Source: Rufibacter hautae (GTDB taxonomy: Bacteria > Bacteroidota > Bacteroidia > Cytophagales > Hymenobacteraceae). Taken from it: a stretch of 64,000 nucleotides of DNA. Under the pieces are notes generated by a model. That model was not told the origin of the DNA and made no database searches. It saw only the letters and a program-made list of their open reading frames with translations. Positions 43,835-53,171 of this stretch are shown piece by piece. The translations under genes and the position numbers were made by a program. The stretch lies in assembly GCF_008271695.1 (NCBI RefSeq), contig NZ_VKKY01000003.1, positions 806,001 to 870,000 on the forward strand, given 5' to 3'. How positions within the stretch are numbered: position 1 is the first letter of the stretch; every line of letters begins with the position of its first letter.

Positions 43835-44050
43835 ATGGGCCTGTTGATTTTTATAGGGTGTACGATCCTGGTCATCTATCTGATGAAAAAGATAGGTGAT
43901 TCGCGCCAATCAGACGCCTCCCGCATGGGGTTCATCAGCGCGCCAGACGATTTTGTGAGTGGCTCTGCCTTTGATTCCGATAGCTCAGACTGCAGCGGGG
44001 ATGGCGGCGATTGCGGAGCCGATGGAGGCGACTGCGGCGGCGGAGATTAA
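43835..44050 (+). CDS. Tiny membrane protein with Cys/Gly/Asp-rich tail
   Basis: 71 residues. One hydrophobic helix (2-17, GLLIFIGCTILVIYLM), a basic patch, then an acidic tail that ends in three units of D-C-x-G/D repeated with a 7-residue period (DCSGDGGDCGADGGDCGGGD). Four Cys including one in the helix could bind metal or form disulfides. No family recognised. It is a real candidate because the frame is compact, starts with ATG and lies behind the phosphatase with no terminator between. Confidence 0.55.
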   Translation: MGLLIFIGCTILVIYLMKKIGDSRQSDASRMGFISAPDDFVSGSAFDSDSSDCSGDGGDCGADGGDCGGGD

Positions 44051-44130
44051 CGGCCAACTCTTAAAACCTTAACGAAATAGTATCCGCTTTACCTGTTCTT
44101 CGAGTAAACCCAAGGATGCTCACTTCTGCC

Positions 44131-44181
44131 GAATTCCCGTTTAGGAGCCATTTTTAAAAAATTGTCCCTAAACGGGAATTC
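44131..44181. repeat. Family A hairpin, extended copy
   Basis: GAATTCCCGTTTAGG pairs with CCTAAACGGGAATTC, with an ATTTTT-AAAAAAT-type centre. A 51-base near-perfect palindrome between the small membrane protein and the MFS stop; probably also a terminator. Confidence 0.8.
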
Positions 44182-44185
44182 GTTT

Positions 44186-45403
44186 TTAAGGCTTGGCCAC
44201 GCTAGGTGCCGGGGAATTTACATGGCGCATGAACAACAAATGCAGCAGCAAAGCCAACCCGGAGAAGACCAGGCCTACCGCCACTACGCCGTTCCATTTC
44301 CAGAGATGCCAGGCCTGGCTCGCGATGAACGTGCCCGAGGCGCCTCCCGCAAAATAGGTCACCATATACACCGTGTTCAGGCGGTTGCGGGCCTCGGGGA
44401 TGAGGGAGAAGATGAAGGTCTGGTTAGAGATGTGGGTGGCCTGCACACCCAAGTCTAGCAGTATCACGCCAATCACCAGGCCTACAATACTACTCCCAGA
44501 GAACCCGAAGACAACGTAGGAAAGCAAGATGAGCGCGATGGTCACCGTAGTCACGGTATACGCATTTCCTTTGTCGTTGAGGCGACCCATGTAAGAGGCA
44601 CCCAAGGCCCCGGCGGCACCCACCAATCCGAATAATCCAGCGGCATCACTGCCCATATTGAAAGGCGGCTCCTGCAGCAGAAACACCAGCGTGGTCCAGA
44701 ACGCCCCGAAAGTAGCATAGCATAAAGCCCCGCGCAAGGAAACGAGCCGCAGCATGGGTTGCTCTTTGATCAGGTGAATCAGCGACTTCATCAGGTTTTT
44801 GTAGTTGCCCTTGAAATCGGGGTGTACCTCGGGTAACAGGAAATACAGGGCTGCCCAGAGCGCCGCCATCATGCCGGCCGCAATGTAAAACATGGCCCGC
44901 CAGCCCAGATGCGCGCCCACAAAGCCGCTCACCGTGCGCGACAAGAGAATGCCAATCAACAAACCGCTCATTACAAAGCCCACCGTGCGGCCCCGGGCCT
45001 CGGGTTTGGCCAGGTGCGCCGCCATGGGCACCAACAACTGCGGAATAACCGAGGTAGCCCCGATCAAGAAACTAGCCACCATCAACGACTGGATGTTCAC
45101 CGCCACCGCCGCCAGCAGCAAGGCAATGATAATGGCTGCGAAATCAATCATGATCAATCGCTTGCGGCGCAGCATATCGCCCAGCGGTATGATAAAAAGC
45201 ATGCCCACGGCGTACCCGATCTGGGTGAGCATGGCCAGACTTCCCGCCGAGGCCTCTGATACCCCAAACGTCACCGCGATTTTGCCCAGCAGCGGCTGGT
45301 TGTAATACAGATTGGCCACCACCATGCCCGTGGCGATGGTCATGACCCAAAGGTTGAGTTTGGTAAGTTCTGGGTGCGCGGGGGAGGAAGCAGGTGTGGT
45401 CAT
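44186..45403 (-). CDS. MFS transporter (drug or sugar efflux type)
   Basis: 405 residues from the ATG at 45403; an upstream in-frame TTG overlaps the promoter box. Twelve membrane helices; the helix 2-3 loop reads GDMLRRKRLIMID, the MFS motif A. The ATGMVVANLYYNQPLLGKIA start is typical of a bacterial subgroup annotated as arabinose-efflux-like. Inner-membrane exporter, substrate unknown. Promoter box ends three bases before the start codon. Confidence 0.92.
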   Translation of the reverse strand: MTTPASSPAHPELTKLNLWVMTIATGMVVANLYYNQPLLGKIAVTFGVSEASAGSLAMLTQIGYAVGMLFIIPLGDMLRRKRLIMIDFAAIIIALLLAAVAVNIQSLMVASFLIGATSVIPQLLVPMAAHLAKPEARGRTVGFVMSGLLIGILLSRTVSGFVGAHLGWRAMFYIAAGMMAALWAALYFLLPEVHPDFKGNYKNLMKSLIHLIKEQPMLRLVSLRGALCYATFGAFWTTLVFLLQEPPFNMGSDAAGLFGLVGAAGALGASYMGRLNDKGNAYTVTTVTIALILLSYVVFGFSGSSIVGLVIGVILLDLGVQATHISNQTFIFSLIPEARNRLNTVYMVTYFAGGASGTFIASQAWHLWKWNGVVAVGLVFSGLALLLHLLFMRHVNSPAPSVAKP

Positions 45404-45406
45404 AAG

Positions 45407-45414
45407 CAAAGATA
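45407..45414 (-). promoter_or_regulatory. Promoter box abutting the MFS start
   Basis: TATCTTTG, then CTT, then ATG on the minus strand; near-identical to the hemE arrangement. Confidence 0.6.
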
Positions 45415-45581
45415 GAAGCCGCCAGAAGTCCAGCAGAGGTTTTCTGAAGCGGCAATTCAGGTGCGAGTATACGGTTCTTCTGTTTGTTTGGCTACTGCAA
45501 AGCTCATTCTTTCGCTATCCTTCAAGGAATCACGAGAGGGAAGGCGAAGGCATCATGCAGGAACGAGGTAATAGTAGGTAG

Positions 45582-45619
45582 GCGTTTCAGAGCCGATTTT
45601 TCAAAAACAGGCGGAAAGC
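45582..45619. repeat. Family A hairpin repeat
   Basis: GCGTTTCAGAGCCGATTTTTC, AAAAACAGGCGGAAAGC. Confidence 0.6.
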
Positions 45620-45769
45620 AGACTTCCAACTTGACCGAAACTACTCCTGTTTTAACCAGGAATATGGGGAATTGCCGGCGTTGGTACCGGGCAAAAGGCC
45701 GTTGGTGTAGAAGTTTTCAGGGCGTGGAGCGGATGGGATATGTTTGATCATTCCTTAACCAAACGCCTC

Positions 45770-48196
45770 ATGAAAACCTCTACTTTCGCCAAAACCCTCG
45801 GAGTATTACTGCTTAGTTTCACCGCTTTCACCGGCCAGGCCCAGGTAAATCCCGGCCAGATAAGCGGCACCGTGAAAGACAGCCTGCACCAACAAGTGCT
45901 GTCGTATGCCACCATACAGTTGAAGAAATACGCAGACGCCGCCTTCGTAGAAGCAGTCATCACCGATGACAAAGGTGGATTTCAGCTAACGAACCTGCCG
46001 CAGGGACTATATTTCCTGACCGCCGATTACCTGGGGTACAAGAAAGTGAAAGTAGATTCGCTGCAAGTGGGAGCCGCCGAGATCCTAAAACCGATCGCCT
46101 TGTTCCTGCCCACAGATGCCAAGCTACTGAAAGCCGTAACCGTGACCGGCTACAAACCCTTCATTGAGCAGCAAGCCGATAAGCTGGTGTTAAACGTGGC
46201 CGAGAGTCCGTTAGCGGCCGGAGGACCGACTGATGAGGTAATCTCACGGGCGCCGGGGGTAGTGGAGCAGAACGGTGGTTTCCAGGTGCGGGGCAGAAAC
46301 GCGCTGGTGTTGATTGACAGCAAGAACACCAACCTGAGCGGCGAAGACCTGAAGAATTTCCTAAGCTCGATGCCCACCAATGGGGTTTCTAAAGTGGAGG
46401 TGATCGCCAATCCGTCGGCGAAGTACGATGCAGCGGGCGGCGCGGTCATCAACATCATCACGGCCAAAAACAAGAACTACGGCACCAACGGCACGTTGAC
46501 GCTGGGCACCGGCGCCGGGCAGAAAGCCCGCTACAACGGAGGCCTCAGCCTGAACCACCGCACTGCCAAACTAAATGTCTACGGCAGCCTGGATCGTCAG
46601 CACAGCCAATCATTCACCACGCTCACCTCAGACCGCCTCCTGAACCAGGAAAGCCGCATCCAGGAGCGCACCCACGAAGTAAGAACCCAAGATAACAATT
46701 CGTTCAAAGCAGGTCTGGACTATGACTTCAGCAAAAAAGCCTCTGGCGGAATTCTGGTGCGGGGCATGCTGAACCAGCGCCGCCGCGTTGGTACTACCGT
46801 TTCTCAGTTGTCTCAGAACGGAATGCCCGGCGACCTTTCCACCGTGGACATAGAAGGTAAAAGCCAGGTGGTGAGCCCCTCAGTGAACGTGTTCTACAAA
46901 ACGCTGCTGGATTCTGCGGGAACCGAACTGCGCCTGGGCGCCGATTATTTCAGCTACGGGAAAGACTGGCAGAACCAGTTTGCTACCCGGTACTACCACG
47001 GAGGGGGAGAAGAGCACCAGCCGGCCTCATTCCTGCGCGATGATTCTCCGGCCAGCAACGCCATCCAGACCATAACGGCAGACCTGGTGCATCCCCTGAA
47101 AAAAGGGTCCTTGGAAGCCGGCCTAAAATCCACGTTCACCAAAACCGACAACGATATTTTCTGGGAAGGACGCTCCGCTACAGGTGACTGGTCTGTGGAT
47201 GCCGGCAAGACCAACCACTTCGTGTACCGCGAGAACATCAACGCCGCCTACGCTTCCTACAGCACCACTGTCCAGAAAGTGAGCTTGCAACTAGGCTTGA
47301 GGGCTGAGCAGACCACCACCAAAGGCACTTCTCTCACCTTGGGGCAGGAAAAAAAGAGAGACTATTTCAACCTCTTCCCCAGCGTGTCTGGCCAGTACGC
47401 GGTGTCAGCGAAGCAGCAGGTGGGTGTGTCTTACCGCAAGAAGATAGACCGCTTCCGGTTCGATATCGTGAACCCCTTTGTGACCTACCTCAGCCAGTAT
47501 TCGTACGCCCAGGGCAACCCGAACGTGCAGCCGTCCATCTCGCACAATTTTGAAGTATCGCACACCTTGAACAACTCCCTTTTTACTTCTTTGAGCTACG
47601 GCCGGCATCTGAATGTGTTGTCTGAGGTGGTGCGGCCACTGGAAGGAACCGAGGCCGTGGTAAGCTCCTTCGCCAATTTCAACAGCGCCGACCAGTGGAG
47701 CGGCACCATCACCCACGTGAAAGGCTTTTACTCGGGCAAATGGAACTCCAGCAACACGGTAGGGTTTCTGTACGCTCAGGTATTTGCCAACGGTGCGGCC
47801 CAATTCAAGGATTCCCGCGGCACGTTCATGCTCTCCAGCAGCAACACCTTGCAACTGGGCAAAGGCTTCAAAGCCGAGATCTTCGCTTCGTACATGTCGC
47901 CCATGACATTTGGGGCCTATGCCTTTAAGGCGCAGTACAGCGGCAATGTGGGCCTCTCCAAAAGCGTGCTAGACAACCAGGGCACCCTCACCCTCAACGT
48001 GACCGATGTGTTCAACACCCGCACCACCCGCTATGAAACTGAGTCGTTTGGGGTGCGGGGCGTGAGCGAAAACAAGATGGAGAGCCGCCTGGTGCGCCTT
48101 AACTTCTCTTACCGTTTCGGGAACAAAAACGTGAAAGGAAGCAAAAACCGCAAAACCGGCAACGAGGAGGAGAAATTCAGAATGGAAAGCAACTAG
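45770..48196 (+). CDS. Outer-membrane beta-barrel receptor with CarboxypepD_reg domain
   Basis: 808 residues from the ATG at 45770 (frame opens ten codons earlier). Signal peptide to FTGQAQ, then a carboxypeptidase-regulatory-like Ig domain (about 25-110, GQISGTVKDSLHQQVLSYAT), a plug-like part with VRGRNALVLIDSK and NPSAKYDAAGGAVINIIT, and a C-terminal barrel of the Outer_memb_beta-barrel_3 family. TonB-dependent-like proteins of this type import unknown nutrients without a SusD partner; none is present. The C-terminus has a basic charged tail rather than a final aromatic. Confidence 0.9.
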   Translation: MKTSTFAKTLGVLLLSFTAFTGQAQVNPGQISGTVKDSLHQQVLSYATIQLKKYADAAFVEAVITDDKGGFQLTNLPQGLYFLTADYLGYKKVKVDSLQVGAAEILKPIALFLPTDAKLLKAVTVTGYKPFIEQQADKLVLNVAESPLAAGGPTDEVISRAPGVVEQNGGFQVRGRNALVLIDSKNTNLSGEDLKNFLSSMPTNGVSKVEVIANPSAKYDAAGGAVINIITAKNKNYGTNGTLTLGTGAGQKARYNGGLSLNHRTAKLNVYGSLDRQHSQSFTTLTSDRLLNQESRIQERTHEVRTQDNNSFKAGLDYDFSKKASGGILVRGMLNQRRRVGTTVSQLSQNGMPGDLSTVDIEGKSQVVSPSVNVFYKTLLDSAGTELRLGADYFSYGKDWQNQFATRYYHGGGEEHQPASFLRDDSPASNAIQTITADLVHPLKKGSLEAGLKSTFTKTDNDIFWEGRSATGDWSVDAGKTNHFVYRENINAAYASYSTTVQKVSLQLGLRAEQTTTKGTSLTLGQEKKRDYFNLFPSVSGQYAVSAKQQVGVSYRKKIDRFRFDIVNPFVTYLSQYSYAQGNPNVQPSISHNFEVSHTLNNSLFTSLSYGRHLNVLSEVVRPLEGTEAVVSSFANFNSADQWSGTITHVKGFYSGKWNSSNTVGFLYAQVFANGAAQFKDSRGTFMLSSSNTLQLGKGFKAEIFASYMSPMTFGAYAFKAQYSGNVGLSKSVLDNQGTLTLNVTDVFNTRTTRYETESFGVRGVSENKMESRLVRLNFSYRFGNKNVKGSKNRKTGNEEEKFRMESN

Positions 48197-48222
48197 AAAC
48201 CTAGGGCGAATGAAAGAATCCT

Positions 48223-48262
48223 CTGTTTCGGGGCCATTTTCGCCAAAACGGCCCTGAAACAG
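48223..48262. repeat. Family A hairpin repeat
   Basis: CTGTTTCGGGGCCATTTT, CGCC, AAAACGGCCCTGAAACAG. The outer arms GTTTC/GAAAC differ from the GTTTT/AAAAC of other copies but still pair. Confidence 0.8.
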
Positions 48263-48388
48263 GAATAGATCAAAGGTCTCTTCTAGGTGCCGCATCAGAT
48301 TTCAAAGGGTTAGAAAAATTGTCCCCGCAAACCCTGTAGAACCAAGTAGAAAACTTACATTCGGCTTTTATCTCCCTATATACTAACT

Positions 48389-49861
48389 ATGAGAAATGCC
48401 TTCGGTCTTTTGTTGTTGCTGCTTTCCTTTACGGCCTGCCGGGTGCAGACTGCCTCTCCAACTGGGTTGGAGGAAACGAAAGGAAAAGATCCGGTGCAAG
48501 GAATGATTGACAAACAAGCCGCCTGGCTTCTGAGCCATCCGGAGATTCATTCGGCTGCTATTGGGGTGTACAAAGACGGCAAAACCAGCCTCTTCTACTA
48601 TGGGGAGCTTGACCCCGGAAAAGGGAATAAACCTTCTGATTCCACCATTTATGAGATCGCCTCCATCTCCAAAACCTTTACGGGCACTCTCGTGGCCAAT
48701 GCCCTGCTGGAGGGGAAACTGACCCTGGAAGATGACATCAGAAAATACCTGACGGAAGAATACCCTAATCTCATGTTTGAAGGCAAACCCATCCAGATCA
48801 AGCATTTGCTTACCCATTCCAGCGGCTTGCCCCGCGCCTTGCCCTTGGACGATCACATCTGGCAGAACCCGGGAGACAGCCTGGCTTTCAAGCTGCATGC
48901 CTTAGCCAAAGACTATTCCAAAGAGCGGTTTGTGAAAGATCTGCACCTCGTCAAACTCAAGACTGCGCCGGGAAGTGGGTATACCTACTCCAATGTGAAC
49001 CCTAACTTAGTGGCGCTCCTGTTGGAGAACATCTACGGGAAACCGTTTGAAGAACTGTTAGCGCAAACCATCTTTCAAAAGGCGAGGCTGCAAACCACTA
49101 AAATGCAGTTGAGCCAGGCAGAGCAGAAAAGGTTAGCAAATGGTTACAATGAAAAAGGAGTGCTCATGCCGCACATGGAGAGTCCGCTCTGGGGGGCTGA
49201 CGGCGGTCTGAAATCTACCCTGCCCGATTTGATGAAGTACATGGCGTTTCAATTAGACAAAACCAACGCCATGGCCCAAAAATCACAGGAACTGGTGGCC
49301 GGGACTTCCCACGGGTATTTCTGGACCATAAGGGGAGAGAAAGACGCTAAAGCGGTATCCGGTCATGGAGGGGCGTTTGGGACTCAGACCTGGTTTTCGT
49401 TCTATCCGCAGCTCAATAGCGGCATCGTGGTCATCACCAATGAATCAGGTCCCAACACGGCCAGCATTATCTCGGGCATGGTGCCTTGGAACTCCCTGTA
49501 CATAGATTTACTGCAGAAACTGAAGCAGGAAGGCCGGGAGAAGACCATTGCCTTTTACAACCACCTTAAAGCCACTCAGGCCAAAGACTACCATTTTGAG
49601 TCCGCTGAGGCGGAGTTGAATCAACTGGGCTACCATCTGCTGGAATCAAAACGCGTGGAGGATGCCATTGCCATCTTTGAATTGAACACCCGCGAATTTC
49701 CCACCTCTGCCAACGCTTTTGACAGTTTAGGTGAAGCGTATCTGGCCAACGGGAACAATGAGCTGGGTTTGAAAAGCTACAAGCAGGCCTTAGCATTAGA
49801 TCCCAGCAGTGATAACGCCAAAAAGATGATTCAGAAACTAGACCCCAGCTCTAAAAAATGA
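48389..49861 (+). CDS. Beta-lactamase-type serine hydrolase with TPR tail
   Basis: 490 residues. Lipobox SFTAC (Cys17). Class C/PBP-like domain: SISK with nucleophile Ser92 and Lys95, YSN at 200-202, and GHGGAFG as the third motif. Residues about 410-485 form two TPR units (LLESKRVEDAIAIFELN, LGEAYLANGNNELGLKSYKQ). Likely a D-aminopeptidase or esterase-like enzyme in the periplasm; classical beta-lactam resistance is not implied. The LytS gene begins 150 bases downstream. Confidence 0.88.
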   Translation: MRNAFGLLLLLLSFTACRVQTASPTGLEETKGKDPVQGMIDKQAAWLLSHPEIHSAAIGVYKDGKTSLFYYGELDPGKGNKPSDSTIYEIASISKTFTGTLVANALLEGKLTLEDDIRKYLTEEYPNLMFEGKPIQIKHLLTHSSGLPRALPLDDHIWQNPGDSLAFKLHALAKDYSKERFVKDLHLVKLKTAPGSGYTYSNVNPNLVALLLENIYGKPFEELLAQTIFQKARLQTTKMQLSQAEQKRLANGYNEKGVLMPHMESPLWGADGGLKSTLPDLMKYMAFQLDKTNAMAQKSQELVAGTSHGYFWTIRGEKDAKAVSGHGGAFGTQTWFSFYPQLNSGIVVITNESGPNTASIISGMVPWNSLYIDLLQKLKQEGREKTIAFYNHLKATQAKDYHFESAEAELNQLGYHLLESKRVEDAIAIFELNTREFPTSANAFDSLGEAYLANGNNELGLKSYKQALALDPSSDNAKKMIQKLDPSSKK

Positions 49862-50009
49862 TGGAAGGATGCCCCTCAAAAGTAAGGCACATAACCCCCT
49901 GAACAGAATGCCAAGTCCAGATTTTCGTTTCTCTGGATTTGGCGATACTTTTAGCAACAGGCAAACCGGCTCCGCGCGGTGGCTTTCTTCCCTAAACCAA
50001 TCCTTGAAA

Positions 50010-51137
50010 ATGGCGCTCTGGCAGTTCCTTAAAAAATACCGGGTCATTCTGGCGCACTTGGGCGTGTGGGTAGGATTTCTGTGCATGTGGGCCATCACAT
50101 CGGGGTCCTTTCACCTGAACTCACTGGGTTTGCTCCGGATGTGCGTCATATTTCTGCCAGCTGCTTTTGCATTTTATGGCAGCAATTTCCTGCTCTTCCG
50201 GTATCTGCCGGGGCAGCAATACTTGAAGTTGGTTATCACCGAAGCGATCTTCCTGTTGGCCTGTTTTGTGGTGCTGGTGTTCACCATTCAGGTGTGGCGG
50301 CCCATGGCGTTCCGGCAGGACGTGGTGTGGCCCACCTTACAGACGTTCACCTCTTGGGCATACTGGCGCGATGCGTTGTGGCTGTACGTTTTGCTCTCGG
50401 CGCTGTCACTGGGGTACTATTACTTACGGCAGACCGGCAAGAAAACGCGGGAACTGAAACTGACGATGCAGCAGAAACTGGAAGCTGAAAAAGGCAAACT
50501 GGAGGCCGAGTACGCGTTTCTGCGGGCGCAGATCAATCCGCATTTCCTGCACAACACGCTCAATTTTTTTTACGCCAAATCCCTGGGGCACTCAGACGAA
50601 CTCTCGGACGGGATTCTCACCCTCTGCGACATTATGCGCTACTCTCTGGAAAGCGACGAGGACCAGAACGGCACCGTGCTGCTCACCAAAGAAGTAGAGC
50701 ACCTGCGCAACGTCATCAAAATCAACCAGCTCCGGTTCAGCCATCGCCTGCAGATCGATTTCCAGCTGCGGGGAGAGTTGCACGGTCTCCGGATTATTCC
50801 GCTGGTATTGATCACGATGGTGGAAAACGCGTTCAAGCACGGCGAACTCACCAATGCCGCGCATCCGCTGCGGTTTACGTTGGAAGTCAGTCCGCAGAAT
50901 CAGCTCACGTTCACAGTAGTCAACAAGAAGAGAACCGGCCCCAAGGAAACTTCGCACGGTATTGGGCTGGACAATACCCGGAAGCGCCTGGCGGCCGCTT
51001 ACCCGAACCGGCATCTGCTGGAGGTGCAGGACGAGGAGGAGTTCTACACTATTTCCCTTCAAATTCAATTGCCGCAGGTTGCCCAGCCATCTGCCAACGT
51101 TCACTTATCGGCCATTCCGGCTTCCTTTTCAAACTAG
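50010..51137 (+). CDS. LytS-type sensor histidine kinase
   Basis: 375 residues from the ATG at 50010; the frame opens 47 codons earlier in sequence that does not look like a signal. Four membrane helices (about 15-140), a coiled coil, then the His_kinase domain with AQINPHFLHNTLN (phospho-His178) and an HATPase part ending LDNTRKRLAAAYP. It senses a membrane or extracellular signal and phosphorylates the LytTR regulator encoded nine bases after its stop. Confidence 0.93.
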   Translation: MALWQFLKKYRVILAHLGVWVGFLCMWAITSGSFHLNSLGLLRMCVIFLPAAFAFYGSNFLLFRYLPGQQYLKLVITEAIFLLACFVVLVFTIQVWRPMAFRQDVVWPTLQTFTSWAYWRDALWLYVLLSALSLGYYYLRQTGKKTRELKLTMQQKLEAEKGKLEAEYAFLRAQINPHFLHNTLNFFYAKSLGHSDELSDGILTLCDIMRYSLESDEDQNGTVLLTKEVEHLRNVIKINQLRFSHRLQIDFQLRGELHGLRIIPLVLITMVENAFKHGELTNAAHPLRFTLEVSPQNQLTFTVVNKKRTGPKETSHGIGLDNTRKRLAAAYPNRHLLEVQDEEEFYTISLQIQLPQVAQPSANVHLSAIPASFSN

Positions 51138-51146
51138 CCCATTTCT

Positions 51147-51872
51147 ATGAACTGTCTCATTGTGGACGATGAAGAACACGCCCAGGAGGTGATCAAACAC
51201 CACCTGAAACAGGTACCCGCGCTGCAACTGGTGGGCGCTACTGCCAATCCGCTGGAGGCGCTGCAGATCATCAACTCGCAACCCGTGGACCTGGTGTTTC
51301 TGGACATCCAGATGCCGGAGCTCTCGGGGCTGGACATGGTGCGCGCTATCAACGGCCGGTGCAAAGTGATCATGACCACCGCTTACTCAGAGTTCGCCGC
51401 CGAAGGCTTTGACCTGGAAGTAGTGGATTACCTTCTGAAGCCCATCTCGCTACCCCGTTTCCTGCGGGCTGTGCAACGCGCCATGCCCGTAGAAACCTCG
51501 GCTCAACAAGTGCCCAATCCTTTGGTCGAGCCGCTGGAGAACGACTACATTTTTGTAAAAACGGAGCTGAAAGGCAAAATGCTCAAGATCAACCTCCCGG
51601 ACATTGATTACGTGGAGGGCATGAAAAACTATGTGGCCATTCATCACAACGGGCATCGCACCCTGGCGCTCCTGAACATGAAAGCGCTGGAGGAACGGCT
51701 GCCCGCCAAACAGTTCATGCGCGTGCACAAGTCCTTCATCATTGCCCTGAACAAGATCACCGCCATTGAGGGCAACCAGATCCAGCTCAAGAACATCAAG
51801 GCAGACATCGCCCTGGGCGATACGTACCGCAGTGCCTTCCATGAGATCATGCGCAAGAAACTGATGCAGTAG
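51147..51872 (+). CDS. LytTR-family response regulator
   Basis: 241 residues. Receiver with VDDEE, phospho-Asp53 (FLDIQMP), Thr (MTTAYSE) and Lys (LLKPISL); LytTR DNA-binding domain from about 135 (YIFVKTELKGKMLKIN, FMRVHKSFIIALNKI). Phosphorylated by the LytS-type kinase just upstream, it should activate target promoters, in many Bacteroidota those of cell-surface or antibiotic-response genes. No target site is evident here. Confidence 0.95.
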   Translation: MNCLIVDDEEHAQEVIKHHLKQVPALQLVGATANPLEALQIINSQPVDLVFLDIQMPELSGLDMVRAINGRCKVIMTTAYSEFAAEGFDLEVVDYLLKPISLPRFLRAVQRAMPVETSAQQVPNPLVEPLENDYIFVKTELKGKMLKINLPDIDYVEGMKNYVAIHHNGHRTLALLNMKALEERLPAKQFMRVHKSFIIALNKITAIEGNQIQLKNIKADIALGDTYRSAFHEIMRKKLMQ

Positions 51873-51881
51873 CGTTGCGCC

Positions 51882-51924
51882 AGTTTCCGTTTTCAAGACC
51901 GTTTTAGAAAATAGGCCTGAAACT
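51882..51924. repeat. Family A hairpin repeat
   Basis: AGTTTCCGTTTTCAAGACCG, TTTTAGAAAA, TAGGCCTGAAACT. Confidence 0.55.
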
Positions 51925-52022
51925 AGCTTTTAAGATGGGTACGTCTATTGAGGTCCTTCGTGAGGATAAAGATTAGTTGGGCTGTTCCTGCCTATCGGTG
52001 GATGTAGCCATGAAATACTCTC

Positions 52023-53027
52023 TCATGATGCTTTCTCCCAATACCTCTCGGTGATTTGCCGAATGAGCTGGACACGGGCCTTTAGCCTGGGGTTTTGCAG
52101 AAGCGGAAGGAAGTGGTCATGTGTGGCGTAAAAGCCTAAATAAAATACCCAGAAACCTAAAGCCAAGTAGGGCATGGCAGCTAACTCTTCCTCTGAAAGC
52201 GGACGAACCGCTCGATAACCAGAGAGAAATATCTGAAACGCGTGATCGGCAGATTCCTGTTTCATTTTCCCGTAGTGCACGTCAAGGCAGAGGTGTTGCC
52301 AGAAGACCATTACATCGTTCACCAACCAGCCCCGTCCCAGAAAATCGAAATCAAACAGCGTGAGTTTCTCGTCGCCGTCAAAGTGGAAGTTCTTCGGGAA
52401 GAAATCATAGTGGCAGTAGCCAAAGGAAAAGGCGCTGGTGTTGAACTGCGCCAGGCGCGCCCGGGCTATGGCCGCCGCTTCCTGCAGCCAGGCATACTCT
52501 TCTGGGTCTTCCAAGAAAAAGTCTTTGATGGCTTGTAGGGGCTGGGTAAGCGTGGTTTCCACATCCAGTAGCCATCGTGCCTCGTTCAGCGGCACCAAGG
52601 AAGAAACACTATGAAACTTAGCCATTTCCTGCCCCAGGAGGTGCAACTGTTTTTCGGTCAGCAGCGGAACCATCCGGCCGGGCGCATAGCTGAACAGCAC
52701 GGCGCATCGGTTTCCCTCGGCGGCAGACAGCGTCTGAATCGTTTGGCCTTGTTTATCTGAAATCGGGTAAGAAACAGAGACCTCCGCATTTTTCAAGGCT
52801 AAAAGTAGGTCAATTTCGGCCTTTACTTGCGTGTAGTTCCTGTGTGACGCGCGGTACACCCGCAGTATGTATGGGGAACTTGGCGCGACGATGAGGTAAG
52901 TGTCTCCCACGCCTCTGGTCAGAAACTTTCCTTGCACCGGGCCAAGGTTGTACTGCTCTGAGACAAACGAGGCGAGCGCATCGGCTTGTAAGGTAGAATA
53001 GGAGGTAGGAAACACGGGAACCATCAT
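52023..53027 (-). CDS. APH-type phosphotransferase
   Basis: 334 residues. Aminoglycoside phosphotransferase/homoserine kinase fold: FLTRGVGDTYLI near the ATP loop, YILRVYRA with the Lys position taken by Arg, and the catalytic HYDFFPKN motif (general base Asp) followed by LFDFDFLGRGW as the metal-binding Asp. The substrate could be a small alcohol or sugar such as homoserine or an aminoglycoside; resistance cannot be inferred. The ATP-binding Lys is not obvious. Two ATG codons at the start are in frame. Confidence 0.78.
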   Translation of the reverse strand: MMVPVFPTSYSTLQADALASFVSEQYNLGPVQGKFLTRGVGDTYLIVAPSSPYILRVYRASHRNYTQVKAEIDLLLALKNAEVSVSYPISDKQGQTIQTLSAAEGNRCAVLFSYAPGRMVPLLTEKQLHLLGQEMAKFHSVSSLVPLNEARWLLDVETTLTQPLQAIKDFFLEDPEEYAWLQEAAAIARARLAQFNTSAFSFGYCHYDFFPKNFHFDGDEKLTLFDFDFLGRGWLVNDVMVFWQHLCLDVHYGKMKQESADHAFQIFLSGYRAVRPLSEEELAAMPYLALGFWVFYLGFYATHDHFLPLLQNPRLKARVQLIRQITERYWEKAS

Positions 53028-53053
53028 GGGGTAAGGTTAGGAATTAATACGGA

Positions 53054-53086
53054 ATTTGCCTGGCAGGTTTTCTAAACAGGCGAAAT
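53054..53086. repeat. Family A hairpin repeat
   Basis: ATTTGCCTGGCAGGTTTTCT, AAACAGGCGAAAT. Short copy. Confidence 0.5.
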
Positions 53087-53171
53087 GGGGCCATCCAGGA
53101 AGCTGGAGTTCAACCCTTTGCTTTTGGTATCGTTTCAAAATGGGTGTTACAGTTCCAACCATTTAGAAACT

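Larger units (their letters stand above)
45404..45769. other. Intergenic region before an outer-membrane receptor
   Basis: 366 bases; it holds the MFS promoter box and one family A hairpin. The small frames here overlap the repeat and are not supported. No second promoter box is exact. Confidence 0.6.

Noticed and set aside
48389-49861. Beta-lactam resistance gene
   Set aside because: The active-site motifs are those of PBP-like esterases or peptidases in general; resistance cannot be read from them.
52023-53027. Aminoglycoside resistance kinase
   Set aside because: Only the general APH fold is evident and the ATP-site Lys is not clear; substrate is unknown.
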